The notes beneath the pieces were generated by a model. It worked only from the letters and a program-made list of their open reading frames with translations. It did no database searches and was not told where the DNA came from. A program made the translations under genes and the position numbers. This document shows positions 23,487-35,089 of a stretch of 64,000 nt of DNA, in pieces. Numbering within the stretch: the stretch's first letter is position 1; each line of letters opens with the position of its first letter. Source of the stretch: Heloderma charlesbogerti (taxonomy: Eukaryota > Chordata > Lepidosauria > Squamata > Helodermatidae); contig JANEZZ010000478.1 of the NCBI GenBank assembly GCA_026122225.1, forward strand, positions 62,001 through 126,000, written 5' to 3'.

Positions 23487-23733
23487 AGAATCATAGAATC
23501 ATAGAATAGTAGGGTTGGAAGGGGCCTACAAGGCCATCGAGTCCAACCTCCTGCTCAATGCAGGAATCCAAGTCAGAGCATCCCTGACAGATGGCTGTCC
23601 AGCCTCGTCTTGAATGCCTCCAGTGTGTGAGAGCCCACTACCTCCCTAGGTAATTGGTTCCATTGTCATATTGCTCTAACAGTCCGGACGTTTTTCCTGA
23701 TGTTCAGCCAGAATCTGGCTTCCTGTAACTTGA
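23487..23733 (-). mobile_element. CR1 LINE, 3' terminal 0.25 kb
   Basis: The plus strand reads 'aatcatagaatcatagaat' then 'agtagggttggaaggggcct', the inverted CR1 3' end. It continues through 'gacagatggctgtccagcct' and stops at 'cttgagctagg', where the copy is 5'-truncated. Confidence 0.92.
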
Positions 23734-26001
23734 GCTAGGCTACTATGAATGTTTTTGATTCTGTGGTGCAATAAATAACTTCGATTTCTTAACCCTAAAT
23801 TCCAAATGTGCCAGAATACCTCACTCATATATTATGTCTTCGGGGGACGGGAGGAGGTAAATCTTGACCATTAGTTATCACTCTGCATTTTCCAGTCCCT
23901 TACTACTCTATCATTCTATGTGGGTGGTATTGGTTGCCAGTTGGCTGCTTCTAATGTGGAATGGTAGCTTCAGTTGCATGATAGCTCCAGTTGCACAGTC
24001 TCCGTGTGTCTATTCCAGCGAACAGACAAATCTGGGACTTAGGTCCACCACTCTGCTACTGACTGCCATCCAGCTTCAAGGTAGTGGTGAAGCTGGAACT
24101 AGCCATAGCATAGGATTTATTTAATGTATTATGCATTACATTTCTATATCTATACCACTGAATAGCTGAAGCATATGCCATATGCATATTGCTTAAATAA
24201 TGGATCTGTTAAGGGCATGGCCTTTAAAAGCTGTAATTTCACAGCATTTTGGAGCCTGAATGAACATAGAAAGCTCTCAACAAATCCTGTTAAACCAAAA
24301 GGGGTTTGTTAATTGAATTAGGGTTTATGCAAGCATACTATAAGCCCTCTTCACATGAACCATGTATACATGTACTGAATGACTAGATGGGAAGTGGGAT
24401 CATGCCCACTGGCCCCACACCAATGCTTCAGGCATCTGATGGCCCTCTCCCCAACCTCCACAGTGAATATGCAAAAGTGGTGTTTATGTGCATACAAGCT
24501 ATGCATACATAGAGTCCATGCATTTAGGAACACTAATCTCACAGGGTTACTAACTGTATGGTAGAGACTATGCACAAACAGCTGTACATGTGTAAAGCTC
24601 CTTTCAAACCTTCCACTACAAGTTTGGAGGTCAGCAGTGGCAGTGATCCCACTTGCCCCTTGCATTCAAGTATATGTGCATACTGAATATGTGAAAAAGA
24701 CTATAGAAACATAATTAAGAAAATCTCACAAAATATAAAGTATATACCCAAGAATAAGTTATAACCTTATTTAATATGTGAATAGTGTCACATTTTCAAC
24801 CTGACACTATTCTTTGGTCTATTGGCACTAATGTGCAAGCTCGCAGAGATGCTTTAAACTCAACTACATGGAGAGCACATTGGAGCACTCCCCCTCCCAA
24901 GCATGAAAATCATGGCTAGTTTGTCACACATGACAATTGCATAAGCATCTATTTCAACCAAACCCTCTATCAGGAAGAAAAAGATTCTTATAGTATCTAA
25001 AAGCCACCCAGCTAAGACTTAACCCAGATAAGATGCTTCATCCAACAGAGACCAGAGAAGGCAGAGCAGATCACACAAGCCATTTCTAAGTTCACTGTAG
25101 CGACGTGGAGATTCTTGCTCTCTGAGAAGTCCCCAACCTCAGGGCAGCACAAATACCAACATGTTGAGTTTGATTTGTTATGTTGTATGCTGCCTCACCT
25201 AAACCTCAGAATGAGCAGCTTAATATGTATGGTATTCTCTTGTGAAAGATCCCTGGTATTGTCACACTTGAAGCTAGACATGAAGAGGTATCTTTGAAGG
25301 GCCATGTGGCCCCCTCCTCACTACAATCATCATGTATGTCTTCACCCACACTCAACGAACTTGTAAATCCTTTAGTCCTGCATCTCCACTTGTCCTATGG
25401 CTGGTATATTGTACAGCTATGTATTATTGTGCATAAGGTCTAACCTGCTACCAAATCAGAACAGCAAATTCACCGTTCAAACTTCACCGATTTGCGTTGG
25501 TGAATTAGACAGCATTTGGATTTTTCTTGGAAACTTTAACAAGACACTTCATCTCATCTTTCATTTTAAAATACTCTAACCACAGGGAGAGCCATTACTT
25601 TCCAATTACTTTCAAAATGTTTGTTTCATGGTGATCTTCCATCTGACTGATAATCTGCTTTAACTTTAGCAGCCAGCATTACATTTTGAAGCTCTGTGCG
25701 ATTTTGATTGCAGGTCATCCATAATGATTACATGTAAGGGAGGGGGGAAACTTGCAAGATGCGTTTAACTATTATTTACACTCTCAGACAGATATGTTTT
25801 GAACTGAACTACAGATGGGCTTGGTCTCAATCTGTAACACCAGGCTTTTCATAAGAAATAAACCTATTCTTAGAACTCTGATCATTCAATCACACCTCCT
25901 AATTTCAAAATCAGATTACTTACTAAACCTTATGACTAGGTCCAGCTCCTTCACTATTACCATATTAAGACGGCATTTTTATATAAAAAGAAACTCAGGG
26001 A
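23734..26001. other. No gene recognised; longest stretch without an identified element
   Basis: About 2.3 kb without a recognisable repeat, RNA gene or domain-bearing open frame. One 55-bp passage at about 25,825-25,880 ('caatctgtaacaccaggctt') recurs in diverged form near 29,010-29,065, so at least part is an unclassified repeat. Confidence 0.4.
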
Positions 26002-26009
26002 ATGAAATC

Positions 26010-26891
26010 TAGGGATGGCAGAGAATTCCACCACGGATCTCGGTGAGGCCGAATGCCAGTGCATTTGGCCCCCCGAACTCCATGGTGGAATGGCCTGCCA
26101 CCCCCCCGCAACTACGTGGATCCCCCCGGGACGAGACTTACCTGGGGCGGATCTTCCGGGGGGCGGCGGCGGCAGCTGGTCGGAAGACCAGCTGCCGCCG
26201 CCGCCATTTCCAGTGTTGGAAAAAAAAAAAAAGACGTGATAGGCTACGTAAAGATTTACGTAGCCTATCATGGCTAGGTTTAAAAAAACAACAACGATGT
26301 GATAGGCTACGTAAATCTTTACGTAGCCTATCACATCTGACTTTAAAAAAAACAACACGCGTACACAAATGGCGGCGGCTATGGCCGCCACCATTTGCGT
26401 TCCTTATTTTGGGCTGTCTTAGTCTACATAAATATTTACATAGACTAAGACAGCGAAAATAAGGGGGAACACAAATAGCATACGCTACGCTATTTGCGTT
26501 CCCCTTATTTTCGCCGTCTTAGGCTATGTAAATATTTATGTAGACTAAGATGGCCAAAAATAAGGAACGCAAATGGTGGCGGCCATAGCTGCCGCCATTT
26601 GCGTACGCGCGTTTTTGTTTTAAGTCAGACGTGATAGGCTACGTAAAGATTTATGTAGCCTATCACGGCTGACTACAGGGACGCAAATGGCGGCGGCTAC
26701 GGCCGCCACCATTTGCGTCCCTGCTAGTCAGCGGCCAGATGTCCGGCTGCTGGCAGAGCCGGCTGGTGGGTCTGCGGAATCCCCGCAGAGCGGAGCCGGC
26801 CGGCCAGGATTCCGGGGGGAGGAACGGAGCGCCTCCCCCCCCCCCAGCAGAACCCGGCAGAGCCAGGTAAGGGCAATTTCGTACATCCCTA
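26010..26891. mobile_element. Polypalindromic hAT element, copy C (882 bp, inverted)
   Basis: TAGGGATGGCAGAGAATTCC...TTTCGTACATCCCTA is flanked by ATGAAATC and ATTAAATC (7 of 8). P modules lie at about 26,236-26,272, 26,298-26,335, 26,412-26,453, 26,513-26,555 and 26,627-26,670. Q modules lie at 26,361-26,400, 26,463-26,510, 26,563-26,605 and 26,676-26,723. The block 26,297-26,672 is also palindromic as a whole, centred near 26,485, so modules sit in mirrored order. No transposase is encoded. Confidence 0.9.
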
Positions 26892-26899
26892 ATTAAATC

Positions 26900-27144
26900 A
26901 AAGGAAACTTCCCAAATTGTTCCAGACTGAAGGTTTAGGGAGATACCGACTTCATCTACAGTTTAAATTAGAAAGCAGTTTCACTTACTGAAACCAGCCA
27001 AGTTATATTATAGCACTGCATGCTGAGGTATTAGCTGGAATAGACTTGTGAACAATGGCTAAGACATTTGCTCTTGCAAAGGACAAAGGTCCAGGGCTGG
27101 AGCACATGTTAAGTAGCCATGAGGGACACCACCACAGATAGTCC
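26900..27144. other. No gene recognised
   Basis: Short unclassified sequence between copy C and a solo LTR. Confidence 0.4.
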
Positions 27145-27149
27145 CCCTC

Positions 27150-27722
27150 TGTCAGGATTCCTTTTGCCCCCACTGCACTTCAAACACCAAATCAAACACA
27201 GACAAGAAGCTTCAATCTATGGCTTTTAATCCATTTCTTCAAAGGATCATATAGATGCAAATTCTCAGTGACTCTCAGTCTACAAGGAAATGCCTTCAGG
27301 GGGTTCAAAAGTTAGCTATGAAAGTTGCCCACCATTTGAAGTGGAAGGTAGTCTCACTAGCCTAACTTAAGGGGTGGGGGGAGCTCGAGCTCTCTCTCGT
27401 GAGGTCTCTAGGTAGAGCTGTTCACGCAAGGCCAATTGGGTAGACTGTCTAAGTTCTGCCCTGGCCTTCTCCCTCTTTGCTCTGCATCTGCGTCTGGCAT
27501 CTATTAATTCAGATTCCCCAAACCCTGCCTCTCCCTGTTCGCTATCTCTCCGGGGGGGGGGGTGAAGTGGGACCCTCCTCCTGCACCTGGACCTTTGAAA
27601 CCTGAGGATCCTGCCTAACCATATCTGGACTAGCCTGGGAACACACCTCCCCCATGTCTGGTGCTTCTTCTTCAGAAGCTGAACTACTCTCCCACTTCCT
27701 GCACTCAGAAACACTCCTGACA
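27150..27722 (-). mobile_element. Solo LTR of an LTR retrotransposon or endogenous retrovirus
   Basis: Read on the minus strand it begins TGTCAGGAGTGTTTC and ends GGAATCCTGACA, the TG...CA termini of an LTR. A perfect 5-bp duplication CCCTC flanks it (27,145-27,149 and 27,723-27,727). An ATTAAA polyadenylation-like signal lies in the 3' third. There is no internal coding region, so it probably arose by recombination between two LTRs. The 141-codon open frame inside it has no recognisable protein domain. The choice between Gypsy-like and retroviral origin cannot be made here. Confidence 0.82.
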
Positions 27723-27970
27723 CCCTCCCCATGAAGGGCAATCTCCCACAATTGCTGTCATGTTGAGAACTAATCACTGTCTGGACTTCCAAGCATCATC
27801 ACCTTATGCTGGCATTTCCAGCAGCTGCAAGGCAGTGGCAATTCACAACATGATCCCAGAGAGCCATGTGGCAAGTATTTCTAAACATTATAGACAGGGA
27901 AAGGATCAGTCACCTTGGGAAAGCTGTTTTCCACACCACCTACATGGTAATTAATAATAAAACATATTTA

Positions 27971-28087
27971 GGACACCATTCTATGTATGTTTAAACAGAA
28001 AAAAAAGTCCTGTAACTCCCAGCATGCCCCAGCCAGCTCAAAGCTGTAGAACTTTTTTTCTGTCCAAACATGCATAGGATTGCACCC
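27971..28087. mobile_element. PIF/Harbinger-like MITE (AAAAAGTCCTA...CATGCATAGGATTG)
   Basis: GGACACCATTCTATGTATG...CATGCATAGGATTGCACCC is flanked by TTA on both sides (27,968-27,970 and 28,088-28,090). Same family as 35,436-35,568 and 57,549-57,681, with 'acagaaaaaaaagtcctgta' arms. Confidence 0.78.
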
Positions 28088-28090
28088 TTA

Positions 28091-28300
28091 GAAACATAGG
28101 AAGCTGCCTTATACTAAATCCAACTACTTCTCCATCAATCCCAAAATTGCCTACACTTTCTAAGGTCTCAGATGGAACCCTTTCACATCACCCGCTATCT
28201 GATCCTTTTAACTTGAAATGCCAGGAATTGAACACAGAACCTACTGCATGCAGAAGGTGTGCTGCACCACTGAGCTGTCCCTGTCCCCCAAATTTTCTCA
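28091..28300 (-). mobile_element. tRNA-derived SINE (minus)
   Basis: The reverse complement shows the SINE head ('agctcagtggtgcagcac' and 'ggttctgtgttcaattcc') and the 3' end 'aaggcagcttcctatgtttc'. Same family as 9,295-9,487. Confidence 0.7.
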
Positions 28301-29344
28301 TATTTCATATCATGATCCATCCAAAATATACACATGGCCCATTCAGATATTCCCTTTTGCAGACCCAAGTCTCATCCTCAATGAATCTGTGCATTGGCAT
28401 CACCTGTCCCTCCCCGCATTCATATAGTGCATTTATGTAGTGCATATTATCAGAGCAGTCTTTCCAATGACACTGCAAAGTCAGTATTAATCCAGCCGTA
28501 GTGCAGATAGGTATGTGCTGAAGCTGAGGAAATAGTGGCTTATCTAAGGACACCTAGTGAATTCATGGCTGATGGATTTGAAGTGATAGAGACTTCCAGT
28601 CACACAGACACTACACACACTATACCAGCTCTAAAACTGGTGACTATAGCATGTGGTCTGGCCTTCAGTGGATACGTTTCGCTTTCCTACACAGGGTCAA
28701 AAAAATGACTATGATGGTTCAGCTGTGAAAGAAATGGTTCCCTTGCATCCAGTTATCTGGAAACCCTGGGAAGGAAGAGAAGGAGCTTATTTTCCAGTGA
28801 TATATACTGCACAGTTGCCTTTTGCAATACATCTGGGTGTATTTTGTAAAGAATTCATTGTTTGCTACTCACCAATCATTGATATCAGTGGTATAGGATA
28901 GTGTCATCCTACCTAATTGCTTTTTTCTGAATAAAACAAACTGAATTGTGCAGGTAAAGATCTATGAAGACTTATCCACTGGGCATGGAGGATCCACCAC
29001 GAAATTAGGATCAATCTGAAACACCAGATTTACACAGGAAATAAATCCAATCTTAGATTACCCAAAGCACCTAAGCTTAAAAATGCCATAAGATTTTTTC
29101 CTTCATTTTGCCACTAATTGATGCTGCTTCTCCATCCTGAACCGCCAATCCATCTCTCTCCAGCTCCTTCCTGTCCTAGGGCATTTACTTTTCCCTACCT
29201 CTACAATCCCCCTTTACTGCCACCAGTGTCCACTACCACTATATCCCCTCATGGTCTGTGATCCCTGGTAGGGTGACAAATTATGCATTGGTTAAAAGAA
29301 GTTATTTGCATAACATTTTCATGTGCTATAACATATATATTTTC
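28301..29344. other. No gene recognised
   Basis: No domain-bearing frame or identified repeat, apart from the diverged repeat of 25,825 near 29,010. Confidence 0.4.
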
Positions 29345-29763
29345 CCAGTAGTAATGTATGGCTGTGAGAGCTGGACTATAAGGAAGGCTGAGAGCCGAAG
29401 AATTGATGCTTTCGAACTGTGATGATGGAGAAGACTCTTATGAGTCCCCTGGACTGCAAGGAGGTCAAATCAGTCCATCCTAAAGGAAATCAACCGTGAC
29501 TGCTCATTGGAAGGACAGATACTGAAGCTGAAGCTCAAATATTTTGGCCACCTAATGCGAAGAGAAAACTCTCTGGAAAAGACCCTGATGCTGGGAAAGA
29601 CTGAAGGCAAAAGGAGAAGGGGATGGCAGAGGATGAGATGGCTAGATAGCATCACCGATGCAATGAATATGAACTTGAGCACGCTCCAGGAGAGGAAGGC
29701 CTGGCGTGCTATGGTCCATGGGGTCACGAAGAGTCAGACACGACTGAACGACTGAACAACAAC
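29345..29763 (+). mobile_element. BovB (RTE) LINE, 3' end
   Basis: Plus-strand translation gives VVMYGCESWTIRKAESRRID, then shifted frames with GQILKLKLKYFGHLMRR and MVHGVTKSQTRLND, and the 'ctgaacaacaaca' tail. It carries a small deletion relative to the copy at 2,179 (the 'ctccgggagagagcgcagga' region). Confidence 0.92.
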
Positions 29764-29840
29764 ATAACATACATATATGGATCCAAATTTAGAAATAATT
29801 ACTATTATTTAAATCTAGTACATCTCACCATATTGACCAG

Positions 29841-30205
29841 TAGGGATATCACAGAAATCCACAACAGAACCAAATAACCCATGGATTCTGCAGCAGACCA
29901 GTTTTCCCCCTGTCAGGCAGATTCCATAGACTTGCAGACTGGGTTTTCAAACTTCCCCAAATTTTGCACAATTTTCATCATAGACAAAAGAAAAAAAAAA
30001 CCAAAACAGGCAAAATTGCTAATTTCCCCCATAGGCTAAAGTCTGAAAATGTGCATTTGAAAATGCACATTTTCGCAAGCACAAATTTGCACAAATTCGG
30101 AAACAAAAAAATCTGATTCCATTGATGAGCAGACGACAGAACAAAAGGTGCCTGACAATCCACGAAACACAGACAAAACAGATTTTACACAATCCTTAAT
30201 CCCTA
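29841..30205. mobile_element. hAT-like element, family 2
   Basis: TAGGGATATCACAGAAATCC...AATCCTTAATCCCTA is flanked by TTGACCAG and GTGACCAA (6 of 8). The interior has 'gaaaatgtgcatttg' and 'aaaatgcacattttcgc' as an inverted repeat plus a long A tract. It is inverted relative to 20,653-21,105. Confidence 0.7.
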
Positions 30206-30213
30206 GTGACCAA

Positions 30214-31430
30214 GTGAGCTGTGTGCCTGCTCAGTCTGTTGCCCAGGTGCTAACTATGGATGGGCAATTCCAAATTCCCTGCTCTCCCTTCTTGTGGTTC
30301 TTTACCTTTCAACCAGACTCAGACTGGACAGCCCTTCAGATAGAGGACTGCCCCCGACAGCCTTTCAAACAGAGAAATGTCCTCTGTAAAGCAGAACACA
30401 TCATCACCCTAACACCAAGAGACTGTCTACCTTGGAGCCTTGAAGATCAAACATATGCCACCACTTCTTTCTTTCTTTCTTTCTTTCTTTTACTCAGGAA
30501 GTGCAAACAATCACCACATCTTTTGCAAAGTGCCCAGGAGTCACACTTAACTTTTCAACAGCTTTATGGAGTTCTTGCACCATGTTTTAGCTGTTAATTG
30601 ACTTGATAATATGCAGTCAATTGCCTCTCGGTGCTATTGTTTCCACATTCGCTATATAATTAATTTTTTTAAAGCCATTTGTTATTACAATCAGTGTATA
30701 AATTAAAGATACAACTTGCATTCAAGCTTCACTGATATAGAGTAAATGATGAATTCTATGAGGGAAAAGGTGATTTTAAAGCTCTTTTTCAGGTGTTACA
30801 TTGAATACATGGAGAAGAGCATGGGATCATGCATGCTGTCCCTATTCCCAACATGCACTTATTCAGTGTAACTAGTGATGGGTTGAGGAGTTCATGCATA
30901 GCTTCCCTTGGTTTTCAAATGAGGCCCTCCAATCAGATTCACTGCAGCAACTGTTGGGCCTATATATGCTTGCGTGGGAGCCTGCTCTCTGAGGGTGAGC
31001 AGCCTCAGGAAGAAAGTGTCCCAGCTTCAGGGACAAAGTGTCAGCAAATAAGCAAGTTCAGCAACTGTGCAAGGGAAAGGTAAGTGAAATTACTTAACTA
31101 TCTGTCAAAGTACCTCAGGTCATAATTTAAAATTGATAAATAGCAGCTGAAGCCAAAACAAGGGCACTACTAAAACCCCAGAGGAATAACCCCTTACAAA
31201 CTTACAAGAGAGAGCTAAATATCAGGGGGAATCCAGCAAGAACTTACAGGTCTTGCAACATTGCATTAACAAAGACCCCTGAGTGGTTGAAAAGAATCTC
31301 AGAGGCGTATTTTAAACTGTAACTGTAAATAAATAGTTATAAATAATTTCCCCACCTTCTCGCAGTAAATAACTAAGTTTTCCAGGGAAAACACACCCAA
31401 ATAAAAAAACAATTATGAAGCTAGAAAGCC
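30214..31430. other. No gene recognised; possibly 5' flank of the CR1 that follows
   Basis: A (TTTC)n tract lies at about 30,468-30,490. The segment 30,950-31,090 is richer in GC and could be CR1 5' untranslated sequence, but I cannot confirm it. Confidence 0.4.
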
Positions 31431-31454
31431 AGCAAAAGAGGGGGGGGCTATCCA

Positions 31455-33073
31455 GTGTATTGCACTGAGTGCCACATGTACGACTATCTGCCTGCTGGAC
31501 AGAAGTCATGGGTGTGTGCTCAGTGTAATGAGTTCCTGGCTCTCAGGGAACAAGGAGATTCCCTTGAGGCCACGGTTGCTGACCTGGAGAAGCTAAGAGA
31601 GGCAGAGAGGTTGGTGGATGAGACCTTCAGGGACCTATGAGCTGTGTCCCACTCCCAGGGTGGCAGCTCCTCTGCTGTCACGGAGAATGCCGGTCTCGGG
31701 GAAGGAGGGTGTCATGCTGAGGAAGAGGGACATTCTTCCTTAGATGGGACTAGGGGTGCACGAAAGTCACTTAACTGGTCTCGCAGCTTTTCGCGGTGGG
31801 GGGGAGGCACTTCGCTGCTCCCCCCGCGAAGTTCAGGCCGGGGGGGGAGGCTTCCCGCCTCGCCCGGCTGAAATTCAGGCCAGGGGGGAGGCTTCCCGCC
31901 TCACCTGGCCGAAATTCAGGCCGGGGAGGAGGCGCCTCGCCTTGCCCGGCCGCGAAATTAAAAGTAAAAAAACAAAAACAAAACACCCCCATGATAGGCT
32001 ATGTGATGATTAACGTAGCCTATCACAGCTAGATCTGCAAAGTCCGCCGTGATAGGCTACGTAAATCGTCACGTAGCCTATCACGGGTGACTTTAAAAAA
32101 AAAAAAAAAGCGCGTACGCAAATGGCAGCCCCCATAGGGAGCCGCCATTCCCGTTCCTTATTTGGTTGCTGTAGTCTACGTAAATCTTTATGTAGACTAC
32201 GGCAACCAAATAAGGAACGTGAATGGCGGCTCCCTATGGGGGCCGCCATTTGCGTACGCGCTTTCTTTTTTTTAAAAAAAAAAAAGTCACCTGTGATAGG
32301 CTACGTGACGATTTACGTAGCCTATCACGGCTGGCTTTGCAAATCTAACCGTGATAGGCTACGTTAATCGTCATGTAGCCTATCATGGGGGCGTTGTTGT
32401 TTTTTTCTTTTATTGGAATGGTGGAGGCGGCAGTTGGTCGAAAGACTGGCTGCTGCTCCCGCCCCGGACGAAGACCCAACGAACCGCCGGCCAGACCCGC
32501 CGCCGGGAGGGACATTCGCCAAAGGTAAGTCCCATCCCGGGGGGGGCGGGGGGCGGGGGGGCGGAGAATTTCTCCCCGAAACTTGTTCGGGGGGCCAAAC
32601 ACGTTGGCACTCGGCCCCCCGAAGTTTCGGGGAGAAATTCTCCGCCATCCCTAGATGGGACCCATTCCTCGGAAGACAAGCAAATATCCTCTCGCACTGA
32701 GGGTGTGCCCCCAGCAGGGGGGCTTGTGGTAGTGGAAGATTTTATCATTAGATTTGATCATTAGATTCGCTGGATTTGTGATGAGCATGTAGAAGGGCAT
32801 GGCACATTGCCTGCCTGGTGTGAAGGTTGTGGATATCACGTGGCATCTAGATAGCCTAGTAGATAGTGCTGGGGTGGAGTCAGTGGTTGTGGTCCATGTT
32901 GGTACCAACGATCTGGGAAAATGTAGTTGTGAGGTCCTGGAAGCCAAATTTAGGTTGCTAGGTAGGAGGTTAAAATCTAGGACCACCAAGGTGGCTTTCT
33001 CTGAAATGCTACCTGTACCACATGCAGGGCCAGCTAGACAGGTGAAGCGGAGGAGTTTCATGCCTGTATCCTA
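31455..33073 (+). pseudogene. CR1 ORF1 with zinc-finger-like and SGNH esterase regions
   Basis: The first piece contains a CxxC...CxxC pattern (CTEC, then CAQC about 20 residues later), as in the PHD-like finger described for CR1 ORF1, followed by a short acidic helix. After the copy D insertion the frame continues near 32,799 and shows VVVHVGTNDLGK; GTND is at 32,901-32,912. That motif and the following region, which ends in FSEMLPVP, fit the SGNH/GDSL esterase fold of CR1-like ORF1. An in-frame stop precedes copy D and the C-terminal end is lost at 33,073. The roles of finger and esterase come from published CR1 family knowledge. Confidence 0.82.
31751..32653. mobile_element. Polypalindromic hAT element, copy D (903 bp)
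   Basis: TAGGGGTGCACGAAAGTCAC...TTCTCCGCCATCCCTA is flanked by a perfect 8-bp duplication GATGGGAC (31,743-31,750 and 32,654-32,661), splitting a CR1 ORF1. About 31,984-32,393 is one roughly 410-bp palindrome centred near 32,188. In each arm two P modules are followed by a Q module, and a further P-like palindrome (TAGTCTACGTAAATC) lies at the centre. The left flank has GC-rich tandem 'gaaattcaggccgggg' repeats. No transposase is encoded. Confidence 0.92.
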
Positions 33074-33283
33074 AAAAAAAGAAAAAGTTGGGACCATTTG
33101 TGTTTTCCCATGCAAGTCAATGGGAAAATGCCAAAATCGTGCGATCCGGTTATCCAAATCTCGCTTCAGATTTGGATCCTAGTAGGACTGGAGGTGGTCC
33201 AAATCAGTCTGAGGCAGATCAGGGTCACTTCAGATGACTTGAAGCAGCATCCGAAGTGGATCAGGGGATCCGTGCTCAGCCCT
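33074..33283. mobile_element. Right end of a hAT-like element (GCACGGATC...CAGCCCTA)
   Basis: It ends GATCCGTGCTCAGCCCTA and then CR1 sequence resumes. The left end is missing: the CR1 ORF1 reading ends abruptly at an A-rich run near 33,074. The complement of the terminus (TAGGGCTGAGCACGG) resembles the left terminus at 19,221. Confidence 0.5.
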
Positions 33284-33924
33284 AGTTAAAACAAAAAGGA
33301 ATTGTGAAGAGCTCCAAAATGATCTCTCCAAACTAAGAGAATGGGCATCTAAATGGCAAATGCAATTCAATGTAGGCAAGTGTAAAGTGATGCACATTGG
33401 GGGGAAAAAAATCCCAGTTTCAAGTATATCCTGGGATCTGAGCTAGTGGTGACCGACCAGAAAAAAGATCTTGGGGTTGTGGTGGACCACTCAGTGAAGA
33501 TGCCAACCCAGTGTGTGGCCACTGTAAAGAAGGCAAACTCCATGGTAGGCATAATTAGAAAAGGAATTGAGAATAAAACTGCAAATATCATACGGCCCCT
33601 ATACAAATCAATGGTGCAGCCACACTTGGAATACTATGTCCAGTTCTGGTCATCACACCTAAAAAAAATTATTGTAGAGCTGGAAAAAGTGCAGAAAACA
33701 GCAACTAAAATGATCAAGGGGCTGGAGCATCTCCCCTGTGAGAAAAGGTTACAACACCTGGGATTGTTTGGCTTGGAAAAAAGGAGAGTAAGGGGATATA
33801 CATGGTAGAGGTTTACAAAATTATTCATGGTGTGGAGAATGTGGATGAGGAGTCATTTTTCTCCCTCTATCAAAATACTAGAACCCAGGGGCATCCTATG
33901 AAGCTTACTGGTGGGAGATTCAGG
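33284..33924 (+). pseudogene. CR1 ORF2 C-terminal region
   Basis: Pieces in two frames read LREWASKWQMQFNVGKCKVM, VVDHSVKMPTQC, MVQPHLEYYVQFWSSHLKK, EKRLQHLGLFGLEKRR and VYKIIHGVENVDEE. This is the thumb/C-terminal part of CR1 reverse transcriptase, downstream of the catalytic motifs, which are absent. It stops where the element at 33,925 is inserted and resumes after 35,089. Confidence 0.85.
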
Positions 33925-35089
33925 TCTGTGTTTCCACCAGCGATTTACTCCAACCTGCCTGCGCCGCGAGGTCTCTGTGTTTCCATGACGTCATGGCCAT
34001 TCAGCCCCAGCACTTCATTTTATCACTGAAAACCCACTTTTTCTGAGACTTCTTATACTCCGACTTTCCCCAGTTATGGCAGCTCCATTACTGACCTGTT
34101 TCCACAATCGACTGGCTCCTGTATCGTATTCCTGCCCATTCAGCATGTAGCCCAGCCTTTGTGGGTGTGTCGCTCTGACTTCAGTGACCCAATCCTTTCC
34201 CTCCCTGTTTTCCAGAAGTTTCATCACCATTTTGGAGAAGGATGCTGAGGGACCAGCTTTTAAAACATCATTGAAAATAAGCACTAGAACACAGCCCATG
34301 ACCCCAGTCAGGGTTTGTTTGTTTTTCTCCCCTTGTGTTGAATGAGGCTTGCCCTCTCAATGACCACAGAAATAACAGAGAAGCCCCTCAACTGACAGGG
34401 CACATATCAAAGCCCAATTGCTTAAATGCGATTAAGCCCGATCTCAAGGGTTTGGTCCATTGCCTTAGGACGTAACTCATTCACAGCTTCTGTATAGAGA
34501 TCCTGTGCATTAAAATGGGGGCTGGTTTCACTTTCTTTCCCACAACAAACCCATTAGTGTGTCCTCAGCAGTAACTCCCACTGTGGTCAATGAGGTCCTC
34601 TGGGTAAAATGGGGGCTAGCTTCCTTCTTTGTGTGTCCCCTCCTATCCCATCACAAGCATATGTGTGTCTACTTGGAAGTAACTCCCATTGTGCTCAATT
34701 AGACTTGTTCCTGAAATGCAGGTGCATCTGGAATTTCAGGGGAAAGGAGAAAGCGGGAATAGAGGGGAAGCCTCTCTTCACAGCAAAGCTGATTCCTTTT
34801 TTAAAATCCCATACTCCTCCATTAGCTTCTCCTTCCATTGTCCTGGAAACATGGGAACATGGATGAGGTAATCAGACCCAACCCAGACTCCACTCAGACT
34901 CCACACAGCCATCAAAAAAATAATTTGATTAGAGCTCAGTGGAAACAGCACAGAGCCCCATGCTACAGCAATGATAAGTCGGGACTTTAAGCACTGTGGA
35001 AAATGGAAAAGGAGAAGCTGCAATTGGGGAAAGTTTGTTTGCAAACGAAGTTGCAAACAAAGTGAAGCTGATAGCATGGAAACACACCC
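33925..35089. mobile_element. Unclassified 1.17-kb insertion with short terminal inverted repeats
   Basis: CR1 sequence 'gggagattcagg' is interrupted and resumes as 'caggacagataaaagg', giving a CAGG duplication (33,921-33,924 and 35,090-35,093). The ends TCTGTGTTTCCACC and (complement) GGGTGTGTTTCCATG share a 10-bp core, TGTGTTTCCA. No transposase is visible. A 4-bp duplication does not fit hAT (8) or Harbinger (3). Confidence 0.6.

Noticed and set aside
27367..27792. 141-codon minus-strand open frame, Arg/Glu-rich
   Set aside because: It lies almost wholly inside the solo LTR and crosses its boundary into flanking DNA. It has no recognisable domain.
32122..32367. Open frames encoding CDRLRKYLRSLS / VIGYVNIYVAYH-type peptides in several copies
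   Set aside because: These recurring peptides are the palindromic P module read in its different frames; they appear on both strands at every copy, so they are not conserved proteins.
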